Part shown: in pieces, positions 1 to 6,811 of the stretch
Numbering within the stretch: position 1 is the stretch's first letter
How the letters are laid out: the number at the start of each line of letters is the position of its first letter
Assembly: GCA_027451425.1 (NCBI GenBank)
Contig: DAIDJH010000080.1
Coordinates: forward strand, 1 to 7,758
DNA length: 7,758 bases
Source of the DNA: Bdellovibrionales bacterium
GTDB taxonomy: Bacteria; Bdellovibrionota; Bdellovibrionia; Bdellovibrionales; UBA1609
Direction: 5' to 3'
The notes under the pieces: generated by a model
Databases searched by the model: none
The model's input: the letters and a program-made list of their open reading frames with translations, nothing else
Told to the model about the DNA's origin: nothing
Position numbers and translations under genes: made by a program

Positions 1-204
1 GCCGGAATGGTCCCATTCGGCAGCCTCTTTGGTGGAATTATTGCCAAATACCTAGGCGCGCCAACAACACTTTTTATTGGAGGGTTATTTTGCACGCTTG
101 GCGCATTTATATTTTACCGTGCGTTGCCCTCTATCGCCGAAAAAATTCGCCCTATCTATCGAGAGCTTGGAATTTTGCCGCAAATTGAAAATGAACTAAA
201 CTAA
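1..204 (+). CDS. MFS transporter, C-terminal end (partial, 5' end outside window)
   Basis: The reading frame is open from base 1 and ends at TAA 202-204, leaving 67 visible codons. The fragment starts in a small-residue-rich helix (PFGSLFGGIIAKYLGAP), followed by a second hydrophobic helix (TTLFIGGLFCTLGAFIFY). It ends in a soluble tail with the IRPIYRELGILP segment. This arrangement is typical of the last two helices and cytoplasmic tail of the MFS_3/EntS-like branch of the major facilitator superfamily, inner-membrane drug or siderophore exporters. The substrate cannot be told from the tail. The gene converges on the next gene with only 6 nt between stop codons, so no room is left for a dedicated terminator. 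Family call is fairly sure; the subfamily rests on the tail pattern alone. Confidence 0.75.
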   Translation, partial: AGMVPFGSLFGGIIAKYLGAPTTLFIGGLFCTLGAFIFYRALPSIAEKIRPIYRELGILPQIENELN

Positions 205-210
205 AACTTA

Positions 211-591
211 TTACGGACTTTTAAGGCGTGTACATTGAACGCCGACTTTAGGTTCATCTGGCGAAAACTGGACAAATCCACTATATAATACCGAACCCTC
301 ATCGTTGCTCACATCAAAAACGAATCGATCACCCAGCATGACTGCCGCAATATTACTAAAACCGCCGGGGAATTCCCCATATGCGCCAACGACGCTCTCC
401 ACTTCTTTATTGCCAACCACTTTTATAACGCTCGTCGCACCTGAATCAATCGCCTTACTGTTCTCGACCGTATTGGCCTCAACGAGAATCTGAGCCCCAT
501 CCGCCCCTTGACACGACCACAGTAAAACCGTGCGCGCCATCCCTTGCGCCGCCATTGCGATTACAGCGATCGAAATTATACTTTTTAGCAT
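211..591 (-). CDS. small secreted protein of unknown function, two cysteines
   Basis: A 126-residue protein read from ATG 591-589. A longer form from ATG 603-601 is possible (130 residues), but the purine run GGGGGAG (minus strand, 601-595) lies just before the inner ATG, whereas nothing like a ribosome binding site precedes the outer one. The spacing of 3 nt is short, so the start is a judgement. The N-terminus MLKSIISIAVIAMAAQGMA is a good Sec signal peptide with a probable cut after GMA. The mature part of about 107 residues has one cysteine near its start (LLWSCQG) and one near its end (VGVQCTR), a layout that suggests a disulfide joining the two ends of a small beta-rich domain in the periplasm. 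I do not recognise the family. It is divergent from the phosphatase gene, so the two could share a control region. Confidence 0.72.
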   Translation of the reverse strand: MLKSIISIAVIAMAAQGMARTVLLWSCQGADGAQILVEANTVENSKAIDSGATSVIKVVGNKEVESVVGAYGEFPGGFSNIAAVMLGDRFVFDVSNDEGSVLYSGFVQFSPDEPKVGVQCTRLKSP

Positions 592-603
592 AAGCTCCCC
601 CAT

Positions 604-728
604 TCTAGCCGCGATAACCTGGCTTTATCTCGGCCCGACCAAGGGCGAGTCTAACGTCACAACCATAAGTATTTCAAGTACATTATAAATTACTGAAACT
701 ATTACGAGTCGCCACAGCATAGGGTTAT
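604..728. promoter_or_regulatory. divergent intergenic control region
   Basis: These 125 nt separate two divergently transcribed genes and must hold the promoters of both, unless the plus-strand phosphatase gene is transcribed only from elsewhere. The part from about 670 to 705 is distinctly AT-rich compared with the flanks and carries TATAAA (plus, 684-689) as a possible -10 element for the phosphatase gene, without a convincing -35. AGGG at 721-724, 4 nt before ATG 729, is the ribosome binding site of that gene. No clear operator repeat was seen. Confidence 0.4.
648..677 (-). promoter_or_regulatory. candidate sigma70-type promoter for the small secreted protein
   Basis: On the minus strand TTGAAA (677-672) and TAGACT (653-648) are separated by 18 nt, a fair match to -35/-10 boxes (5/6 and 4/6). 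Transcription would start near 641, about 50 nt upstream of the preferred start codon. A perfect TATAAT also occurs on the minus strand at 687-682 but lacks a good -35 partner. This is inference by eye. Confidence 0.3.
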
Positions 729-2528
729 ATGTCACTTCGACAAAAGCTTATCCTCTTCACCCTTATCATTAGCATCGGATCTTTGGCGTTATTTGGTTTT
801 GTTGCACTAAATGATTTCCGTCACGACAAAGTCGCCTATGTTCTTGATTCCAATACGCAGGCGGCGATTCACGGCGCCGAGATTATAAATTTACTTCTTA
901 CCAATAGGCTTCGAACTCTCGCTCCGTTTGTCGCGCAGATAAATCAAACTACAGGAATCACTCCGAAAATTGCGGCGGCGTTAGCCAACGTGCCAGAACT
1001 TCAGGGCCTTGCTCTTAGAAAGCCCGGTCAAGCTATTGAACCTGCGCTCGAATGGTCACGCACCCCCAATTTATTTCGCGCGCAAACGCCAGATCTAAGT
1101 TCGACAAATGTTTATATTGAGCAAATTCCGGGTTCAGATTTCTGGCGCCTCACCAACCAGCTCAACGATAAGTCTGCGTATGTACTGGAATCTATCTGGA
1201 ATGATAAGCCTTTTTCATTTATACGCGATAATACGGGCGCACAGGACTACTTTGTTCTGGGCCCTCATAGCGAAATTTTGATTGCCCCGACCCATCCCCA
1301 ATTTATTCGCCACCCGAATTTTTCTGGCATCTCGTTTCAAAACGAGCTCGGTCCATTTTCAGTGAAAACAGAAGCTCTTAAAGTTCATCGTGAGGATTGG
1401 CTCATCGGCATCTCGCGCTTAGCAGTCGGTAACCTGTTCATCATCGCTGGCACGCCGAAGAAGGTGGCATTTCTAGCTACACAAAAGCTAGAACTCAAGA
1501 CCGTACTGTTCTCAATATTTCTTGCCTTTCTCATCATAGCAATCAGCCTTTTCAGTACAGGCCGCATAACGAGAACACTGACGGATTTGGCGGCGGCAAC
1601 ACTCAAAATTTCAAACGGAGACTTTGATCTCAAAATCGAGCAACGCAAGCGAGATGAGATTGGGCTGCTGGCTGGTCGATTTAATGCCATGGCTGGTGAA
1701 ATCAAAAGACTCCTGGGCGAAACGGCGGAAAAAGCGCGAATGGCCAACGAACTTCGAACGGCCAAGGCCGTGCAAGAGCAGCTCTTCCCATCCAAAAATT
1801 TAAAAACTTCTGATATTGAAATTGAAGGTTTTTATGAGTCGGCGTCAGAGTGCTCAGGCGACTGGTGGTTTTATCAGGACTTTCCGGATCACGTGCTTTT
1901 TTGTATCGGTGATGTAACCGGACACGGAGCCCCCGCCGCCCTGATGACAAGCGCGGCACGCAGTGCATTTGCAACACTCATGCATATACCCAATCAGTCT
2001 TTGTCGGATTTAATGACTTTTATAAATGAGGCACTCTATTCGATGTCAAAGGGCGCAACGACAATGACGTTTTTCTTAGGCCGCTATAGAAAAGCCGATG
2101 GCGTTGTCGAATATTGCAATGCCAGTCACCATCCCGCGGTCTTTTTACCATACAAAGAAGGTTTGCAGAAAAAAGATCTCGGCTTTTTGGATGCTCCGCC
2201 AGGGCCGGCTTTTGCGAGCTTGCCCGATGCTCAGTACACCATCGGTCAGTATACGCTTCAACCTGGCGACGCGCTTTTTTTATACACAGATGGAATTCTT
2301 GAAATGCAAAACAGTGAGAACGCGATGTACGGAGAGCGGCGCTTATTTAAATCGCTCATTTCTGTGGGGCTTCATCGCCATGCTCTCATCAGCACGGTGA
2401 TTTCGGACTTTAGACAATTTCATGGTGGCCGCACCCTCCAAGACGATTGCACGTTGCTCGTGGTTCGTCGTCCCGCTTCTGAAATGGCCGCCATGGTTGA
2501 GGAGATCGCGCCCGCGCCGACCGCGTGA
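729..2528 (+). CDS. membrane-bound SpoIIE/PP2C-type serine phosphatase with periplasmic sensor and HAMP domain
   Basis: A 599-residue inner-membrane signalling protein predicted to remove phosphate from serine or threonine on a partner, classically a STAS anti-anti-sigma factor (RsbU/SpoIIE logic). Order: membrane helix (about 7-27), periplasmic domain of about 230 residues with no recognised motif, second helix (about 259-277), HAMP domain (about 278-326), a linker helix with the usual ELRTAKAVQEQLFP segment (341-354), then the PP2C-like domain. Metal-binding acids appear intact: D378 in the CSGDWW motif, D395 in GDVTGHG (394-400), D521 in YTDG, and D572/D573 in LQDDCT. The C-terminus runs about 20 residues past the fold as an Ala/Pro/Glu-rich tail. 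Start ATG follows AGGG by 4 nt. No STAS or anti-sigma kinase gene is in view, so its target is unknown. The sensor ligand cannot be predicted. Domain call is strong. Confidence 0.93.
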   Translation: MSLRQKLILFTLIISIGSLALFGFVALNDFRHDKVAYVLDSNTQAAIHGAEIINLLLTNRLRTLAPFVAQINQTTGITPKIAAALANVPELQGLALRKPGQAIEPALEWSRTPNLFRAQTPDLSSTNVYIEQIPGSDFWRLTNQLNDKSAYVLESIWNDKPFSFIRDNTGAQDYFVLGPHSEILIAPTHPQFIRHPNFSGISFQNELGPFSVKTEALKVHREDWLIGISRLAVGNLFIIAGTPKKVAFLATQKLELKTVLFSIFLAFLIIAISLFSTGRITRTLTDLAAATLKISNGDFDLKIEQRKRDEIGLLAGRFNAMAGEIKRLLGETAEKARMANELRTAKAVQEQLFPSKNLKTSDIEIEGFYESASECSGDWWFYQDFPDHVLFCIGDVTGHGAPAALMTSAARSAFATLMHIPNQSLSDLMTFINEALYSMSKGATTMTFFLGRYRKADGVVEYCNASHHPAVFLPYKEGLQKKDLGFLDAPPGPAFASLPDAQYTIGQYTLQPGDALFLYTDGILEMQNSENAMYGERRLFKSLISVGLHRHALISTVISDFRQFHGGRTLQDDCTLLVVRRPASEMAAMVEEIAPAPTA

Positions 2529-2547
2529 AGCTTGCTGATCGCAAGCT
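2529..2547 (+). other. perfect 7-bp hairpin between the phosphatase stop and the transporter start
   Basis: AGCTTGC (2529-2535), loop TGATC, GCAAGCT (2541-2547). The stem begins directly after the TGA at 2526-2528 and ends 18 nt before the ATG of the next gene. There is no U-run after it, so it is not a standard intrinsic terminator. It could stabilise or separate the mRNA of the two genes, or act on translation of the transporter. It does not fit the preQ1 riboswitch patterns I know. Seen in the sequence; function is inferred. Confidence 0.4.
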
Positions 2548-2565
2548 CAACGCTTAGAATTGACT

Positions 2566-3243
2566 ATGCAAAAATCCTTCCGTTACTACGACATTGTTAT
2601 GGCGGCATTTGTAACCATTCTTTTGTGCTCCAATCTTATTGGGGCGGCGAAAGTGTGCAAAGTTGGCGCTCTCACATTTGGCGCGGGCGTCTTGTTTTTC
2701 CCGATCAGTTACATATTTGGTGACGTTCTCACTGAAGTGTATGGATATGCTCGCTCACGCAAAGTCGTTTGGGTTGGATTTGCCGCCATGGGCTTTGCAA
2801 GCTTCATGGCCTGGTTCATTCTACGCTTGCCCCCAGCTCCCGGATGGCCCTATCAGAAGGCTTACGAAACCGCGTTCGGCAACACGCCACGAATCGTGAT
2901 CGCCTCTCTTGCCGCTTATTTCGCGGGAGAATTTGCAAACTCCTACACACTGGCTAAAATGAAAATCTGGACCAACGGAAAGTTTCTGTGGACTCGCACC
3001 GTTGGGTCTACTGTTGTCGGAGAACTTGTTGATTCGGTCATTTTTTATCCATTGGCCTTTTTATACGTGTGGAATACCCATCTCGTGTTTGAAGTTCTAT
3101 TGACGAATTACATAGTCAAAGTTTTATGGGAGGTTTTTATGACCCCCGTGACCTACAAAGTCGTCGCCTTTTTGAAGGCAAAAGAACACGAAGACTATTA
3201 CGATTACAATACTGACTTTAACCCGTTTACGCTGAAGACATGA
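2566..3243 (+). CDS. yhhQ: queuosine precursor transporter, YhhQ family
   Basis: A 225-residue polytopic inner-membrane protein of the YhhQ/COG1738 (Vut_1) family. E. coli YhhQ imports 7-cyano-7-deazaguanine (preQ0) for making the queuosine tRNA modification. Family landmarks are visible: an early SNLIGAAK segment, FPISYIFGDVLTEVYGYAR, the GEFANSYTLAKMKI stretch, and RTVGSTVVGELVDSVIF. About six hydrophobic helices alternate with short loops. The acidic tail ending in NTDFNPFTLKT also occurs, to my memory, in homologues of this subgroup. Start chosen at ATG 2566; an in-frame TTG at 2560 would add two residues, and neither has a strong ribosome binding site (AGAA at 2556-2559). The gap to the phosphatase gene is only 37 nt, suggesting one transcript, and its TGA overlaps the next start codon. 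Whether it carries preQ0, preQ1 or queuine cannot be told from sequence. No queuosine synthesis gene is in the window. Confidence 0.9.
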   Translation: MQKSFRYYDIVMAAFVTILLCSNLIGAAKVCKVGALTFGAGVLFFPISYIFGDVLTEVYGYARSRKVVWVGFAAMGFASFMAWFILRLPPAPGWPYQKAYETAFGNTPRIVIASLAAYFAGEFANSYTLAKMKIWTNGKFLWTRTVGSTVVGELVDSVIFYPLAFLYVWNTHLVFEVLLTNYIVKVLWEVFMTPVTYKVVAFLKAKEHEDYYDYNTDFNPFTLKT

Positions 3244-5120
3244 AAAGTTTTGTGCTTTTAGTTTTACTGCTAGGTTCGTCCGCGTTCGCGATTGCTCCCA
3301 GCACGCAAAAAGCGCTTGATTCTGACCTCGCGAATATTCTTCATACCGCCAACCTACCGCCCGATTTCATCACTTTTGCGATGGCGGACGTCCCGAAAAG
3401 CGTAACGGCAACCTCAAGTACGATTTTCACGAACTGCTCGAACGGCCACGTTCTGCTTGTTGTGCAAGGTCCGACTCGAGAAGGTGTATCGGCGTTTTAT
3501 TATGGGTTAAATAAGCTTGGTTTTTTATTCCCTCACCCACGCATTCAAGTAAGTCCAAGCCTTTCAGCCGTGCGCAGCCATTGCGGTCAAAAATTTACTT
3601 GGCAGCCGTCCCTGCCACATCGCGGTTTTCATTTTGAAACCCAATATCCGAACGAGTGGGTTTCTGGTTTCTTTCAAGGGCAAACCAAAATTGCCAGCGA
3701 CACAGTCATGTGGCTCGCGCGTAACTTTCAAAACGTGATGGAAGTCCAACTGCTCAAAGGAACCCTCGCGCAATTTGCCCATGACAATGCCCCCATTGTT
3801 CAACTCGCCCATAGTTTACAAATGCAGGTGGGCTTAAGCGTCAGCCTCGCGATGATTCAACAGCACAGTTATCACTTGCTGCCGTTTTGGTCGGCTCTCA
3901 CGACTTATCATAGCGACATGATCTTGCACAAAAATCTTGCACTACTCATGAACGCCATTGACTTCGATTACTTAAGTCTTGATCTCGGAATGACAGAATT
4001 AACCCCGACCTGGTACGGCAAAACAATTCATTGGCTTTCTCTTATTAGCATGGATTTGCACGCGAACGGCCGCTATTTAATGACCAAGGTTCACGCCTCC
4101 ACCAATGAATACGACGAAAAATACGGTAACTACAATTTTTTGCCACAGTATTGTCCGCCCGAGGTGGGGATTCTCCCCCACACTGTCATGTTCTATGGAC
4201 TTTTAGACGAAACCGCTCCCGTGTACGGCCGAAAAAACTTTATGGATATGGACCGTTTTATCGCCGAGCAAGCGCCAAAGCGAAAGACTTGGTACTACCC
4301 CGAGACAAGCTACTTTATTGGCATGGATCTCGATGTGCCGATTTTTCTCACGGACTACCTTCGCGCGCGCGCACAGGATTACAAACATGTCGTTCAGATC
4401 GGCGTTGACGGAATCCTTGACTTCACAAGCGGGCAAGAACTCGGCTACTGGCTTTTTGATTGGAATATGGCCCTCCAGGCCAGTCGCGAATATTTGGGAG
4501 ATGAAACAATCGGCCTAAAACTTCTCGGCGAAGATCCAACCGTTTGGAAAAAAATTCTCGATTTTCAAACGCATTATTTTAAATACAAACAGTTGATCGC
4601 GGTTTTGTCGACTTCAAATCTATTCGACGAGTTGCCGTTTGCTCAGCCCGTGCATCGTCGCATTTTACTGCGCTCCCTATTTCACCGAGAATCACACCTT
4701 GAATATGAAATCGCGCTTTTGAAAGAAGCCCTTCACAACGAACCCTCTTTTCAGGGGGTAAAAAGTGTCGAGTTGCGCCGAATGCTTCAAGTGACGAGTT
4801 TGCGCATGCAAAGCGCGCTTGACATTCGCGAAGCAATCGAACACTGGCGAGATCACACAAAGAGAATTTCCTGGCTCAATCAGGCCAGTCAAATTCGCAC
4901 ATCGGCGTCAGGGATTATGCATCTCGTGATGGCCGATGACTCCCGCTATCCGAGCAGTTTTGTTTTTGGTGAGTCGAGCAATCCCACGAGTTATAAATAC
5001 GGCTATGGCTGGGCCGCGACTCACTTGTACTATTGGGAGCGTGAAGAACATATCGCCGCCGATCGCATCACAAATCCGTTTTTTATGAACCTTTACAATC
5101 CGTTCAGTCTGGTGTTTTGA
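3240..5120 (+). CDS. secreted glycoside-hydrolase-like protein (GH20/GH67-type N-domain plus barrel), specificity unknown
   Basis: A 626-residue exported protein. Signal peptide MKSFVLLVLLLGSSAFA, probable cut after AFA (residue 17). Residues about 20-115 look like the alpha/beta domain that precedes the barrel in GH67 alpha-glucuronidases and GH20-type hexosaminidases: a strand (VLLVVQG), then REGVSAFYYGLNKLGFLFPHP. C66 and C115 may pair. From about 125 (PSLPHRGFHFE) to about 420 a TIM-barrel-like region follows, with candidate acidic residues E253 (LGMTEL), D323-E324 (LLDETAP) and E400 (SGQELGYW). The last 200 residues are mainly helical and rich in aromatic residues near the end. The GYWLFDW motif recalls the DUF4838/GH67-like group. 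The fold call is pattern-based and moderate; substrate and activity are unknown, and catalytic residues are guesses. The start ATG overlaps the transporter stop (ATGA), so translation is probably coupled. It acts in the periplasm or outside the cell. Confidence 0.6.
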   Translation: MKSFVLLVLLLGSSAFAIAPSTQKALDSDLANILHTANLPPDFITFAMADVPKSVTATSSTIFTNCSNGHVLLVVQGPTREGVSAFYYGLNKLGFLFPHPRIQVSPSLSAVRSHCGQKFTWQPSLPHRGFHFETQYPNEWVSGFFQGQTKIASDTVMWLARNFQNVMEVQLLKGTLAQFAHDNAPIVQLAHSLQMQVGLSVSLAMIQQHSYHLLPFWSALTTYHSDMILHKNLALLMNAIDFDYLSLDLGMTELTPTWYGKTIHWLSLISMDLHANGRYLMTKVHASTNEYDEKYGNYNFLPQYCPPEVGILPHTVMFYGLLDETAPVYGRKNFMDMDRFIAEQAPKRKTWYYPETSYFIGMDLDVPIFLTDYLRARAQDYKHVVQIGVDGILDFTSGQELGYWLFDWNMALQASREYLGDETIGLKLLGEDPTVWKKILDFQTHYFKYKQLIAVLSTSNLFDELPFAQPVHRRILLRSLFHRESHLEYEIALLKEALHNEPSFQGVKSVELRRMLQVTSLRMQSALDIREAIEHWRDHTKRISWLNQASQIRTSASGIMHLVMADDSRYPSSFVFGESSNPTSYKYGYGWAATHLYYWEREEHIAADRITNPFFMNLYNPFSLVF

Positions 5121-5204
5121 CCCCTCATGTAAGTCTCTTCGACTTCTCACGCGTTTCTAATTCATGCTCCGCCATAATGTGTTTATAAACCGAAAGGGGC
5201 CACC
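5121..5204 (+). promoter_or_regulatory. leader and possible promoter of the acyltransferase pair
   Basis: An 84-nt gap that splits the plus-strand genes into two groups. It ends in a strong ribosome binding site, AAAGGGG (5193-5199), 5 nt before ATG 5205, which decides that start. CATAAT (5173-5178) and TATAAA (5184-5189) are possible -10 boxes, but neither has a good -35. The second sits in a perfect 10-bp palindrome GTTTATAAAC (5181-5190). No terminator hairpin for the upstream gene was seen, so readthrough from it is possible. Confidence 0.35.
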
Positions 5205-6041
5205 ATGCTTGAATTCAACAGGCAGCTGCAAACGGCGGATGACATCACTCTCTTTTCAGAGAGCGAGAAAAGCCGGGTTTCTCGGCTCATCAAAAAATTT
5301 AAACCCAAAGCGTTCTTTCAGGTTGAATTCGGCCCCTATCGCGTCGAGGTGGCGACTTCGCCTGAAGACTTGCAGAAAATCATAGCGCTTCGACATCATT
5401 CATTTGTCGAAGATTTCGCAATGAGTTCACCACCAGGCTGGATTGACTTTGACCATTTCGATGTGGCGGCGGATCACATCATCTTAAAGCACATCGATAC
5501 GAAAGAAGTTTTGGGTTCGTACCGGATTATTTGTTCCGAGTTTTCACAAAGTTTTTATAGCGCCGAAGAGTTCGACCTCGACCGCATTTTGTCTCTTGGT
5601 GGAGTGAAAATCGAGCTTGGCCGCGCGTGCATCCATCACGAACATCGAAACGGGGTGACTCTCAATCTTGTTTGGAAGGGAATTGCCCGCTACGCAGAAC
5701 TTGTCAAAGCTAAACAATTATTCGGCTGCGCGAGCGTTAAAACGATTTCACCGGAAATCGCATATTCGATGTACTGGCACCTTTATCCGCTTTTCTTTAA
5801 TTCGCAAATCGTCGCAAAGGTCCTACCAAGATATCTTTGCCCGCGACCGTCGAGTTTTGATTTACTGCCGAGCTGGAAAAGCGTCGAACCGCAAATCCCA
5901 AGCCTTTTGAAATCGTACCTTCAAGCCGGGGCACACATTTGTAGCGAGCCCGCGCTCGACCTGATGTTTGGATGCGTCGACTTTCTCACGGTTCTTGATT
6001 TAGAAAATATCCATCCGAAATATTTTCGGCGGTACTTTTGA
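5205..6041 (+). CDS. olsB: OlsB-like N-acyltransferase (GNAT fold), aminolipid synthesis
   Basis: A 278-residue soluble or membrane-associated enzyme of the OlsB/COG3176 family (GNAT fold, Acetyltransf_5). OlsB moves a 3-hydroxyacyl chain from acyl-ACP to the alpha-amino group of ornithine, giving the lyso-form of an ornithine lipid; relatives use glycine or other amino acids. Visible landmarks: LRHHSFVEDF (62-71), the acidic FDHFDVAADHI region (82-92), VLGSYRI (102-108), EEFDLDRIL (121-129), then the core IELGRACIHHEHRNG (136-150) followed by LWKGIARYAE-type helix (VWKGIARYAE, 156-165). The end, VDFLTVLDLENIHPKYFRRYF, matches the usual family C-terminus. Length is near the usual 250-300. The strong ribosome binding site supports the start. 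The partner O-acyltransferase follows at once, which strengthens the role. The amino acid used is not predictable; 'ornithine' is by analogy. Some PEP-CTERM-linked acyltransferases share the fold. Confidence 0.82.
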   Translation: MLEFNRQLQTADDITLFSESEKSRVSRLIKKFKPKAFFQVEFGPYRVEVATSPEDLQKIIALRHHSFVEDFAMSSPPGWIDFDHFDVAADHIILKHIDTKEVLGSYRIICSEFSQSFYSAEEFDLDRILSLGGVKIELGRACIHHEHRNGVTLNLVWKGIARYAELVKAKQLFGCASVKTISPEIAYSMYWHLYPLFFNSQIVAKVLPRYLCPRPSSFDLLPSWKSVEPQIPSLLKSYLQAGAHICSEPALDLMFGCVDFLTVLDLENIHPKYFRRYF

Positions 6042-6811
6042 GACAAACCTTTCGCCTCATTGCTTTCGCCTGTTTACTTGTCAGCTATGCGGCGGGCGCG
6101 CTCGTTTTGCACATCTTATTTCAAAATCCGCTGCGGGCACGAAGGTGGATTGGCCGATGGCTGCGACTTCACTCCCGGTTTACGCTTCAAGCGTTCGGCA
6201 TTCGGGTTGATCACAAAATTCCTCCACCGGATCTGCCGTCGCCCGCCTTTATTGTTTCAAATCACCTTGGTTATCTCGACGCGCTTGTCATTTCTTCGTT
6301 GCTCCCGGTTTCTTTTGTGACTTCGATTGAAATGCGCGACGCATTTTTTATCGGCCAGATAACAAAACTCGCGGGTTGCCTTTACGTCGAGCGGCGCAAC
6401 AAAGAAAACCTTCAGGGCGAAATTTCAATGCTGACGGATGCACTTTGTAATGGAGTGAACGTTTGCGTCTTCCCCGAGGCGACGAGTACGAACGGCGAGT
6501 CTGTTTTGCGTTTTCGACGCCCGCTTTACGCAGCCGCCGTTCAAAGCAAAGCGCCAGTGATCCCTTTGTGTCTAAACTACGAATCAATCGATGGCTCACC
6601 CGTATGCGCTGGCAATCGCGATTTGCTTTTTTGGTATGGCGATATGCCGTTTTTTTCGCACCTGTGGTCTCTGTGGCGTATCCGCACAGCGCGCGTTCAC
6701 GTCACCTTCGGTCAGCCGATTTTGACAACGTCGGCGGCGTCCGCAATTGCCGAAGAGTCTCACCTCGCGGTCTCATCCCATTTTCGCCCCATCTTGAATG
6801 CCACGATCTAA
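6038..6811 (+). CDS. olsA: PlsC/OlsA-like 1-acyl O-acyltransferase
   Basis: A 257-residue membrane-anchored acyltransferase of the PlsC/LPLAT family. After an N-terminal hydrophobic helix (about 7-29) come the family blocks: NHLGYLD (75-81, the HX4D catalytic pair H76/D81), the VERRNKENL block (acyl acceptor region), FPEATST (145-151, motif III with Ala where FPEGT is more usual) and VIPLCLNY (motif IV). In the OlsBA pathway OlsA adds the second fatty acid to the 3-hydroxyl of the lyso-aminolipid; some OlsA proteins also acylate lysophosphatidic acid, so a role as an ordinary PlsC is the main alternative. The preferred start is TTG 6038, overlapping the upstream stop as TTGA; this keeps the whole N-terminal helix, and no in-frame ATG occurs before the catalytic blocks. 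Its 3' end overlaps purN on the other strand by 39 nt. Confidence 0.82.
   Translation: MRQTFRLIAFACLLVSYAAGALVLHILFQNPLRARRWIGRWLRLHSRFTLQAFGIRVDHKIPPPDLPSPAFIVSNHLGYLDALVISSLLPVSFVTSIEMRDAFFIGQITKLAGCLYVERRNKENLQGEISMLTDALCNGVNVCVFPEATSTNGESVLRFRRPLYAAAVQSKAPVIPLCLNYESIDGSPVCAGNRDLLFWYGDMPFFSHLWSLWRIRTARVHVTFGQPILTTSAASAIAEESHLAVSSHFRPILNATI

Noticed and set aside
205..210. Terminator between the MFS gene and the small secreted gene
   Set aside because: Only 6 nt separate the stop codons and no stem with a U-run is visible around them.
1385..1977. Minus-strand open frames inside the phosphatase gene (1385-1795, 1702-1977)
   Set aside because: They lie opposite a strongly recognised domain protein, resemble no family and are low-complexity Ser/Arg-rich translations typical of antisense shadows.
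2098..2400. Plus-strand alternative-frame open reading frames within the PP2C domain
   Set aside because: The PP2C frame carries the conserved motifs across this stretch, so there is no frameshift; the other frames give no recognisable protein.
2529..2565. preQ1 riboswitch ahead of the queuosine-precursor transporter
   Set aside because: A hairpin is present, but the A-rich tail and the C-rich loop that form the preQ1-I pseudoknot are missing and the gap is too short for types II or III.
4579..5150. Minus-strand open frames opposite the secreted hydrolase-like gene
   Set aside because: No signal peptide, motif or ribosome binding site; composition fits antisense shadows.
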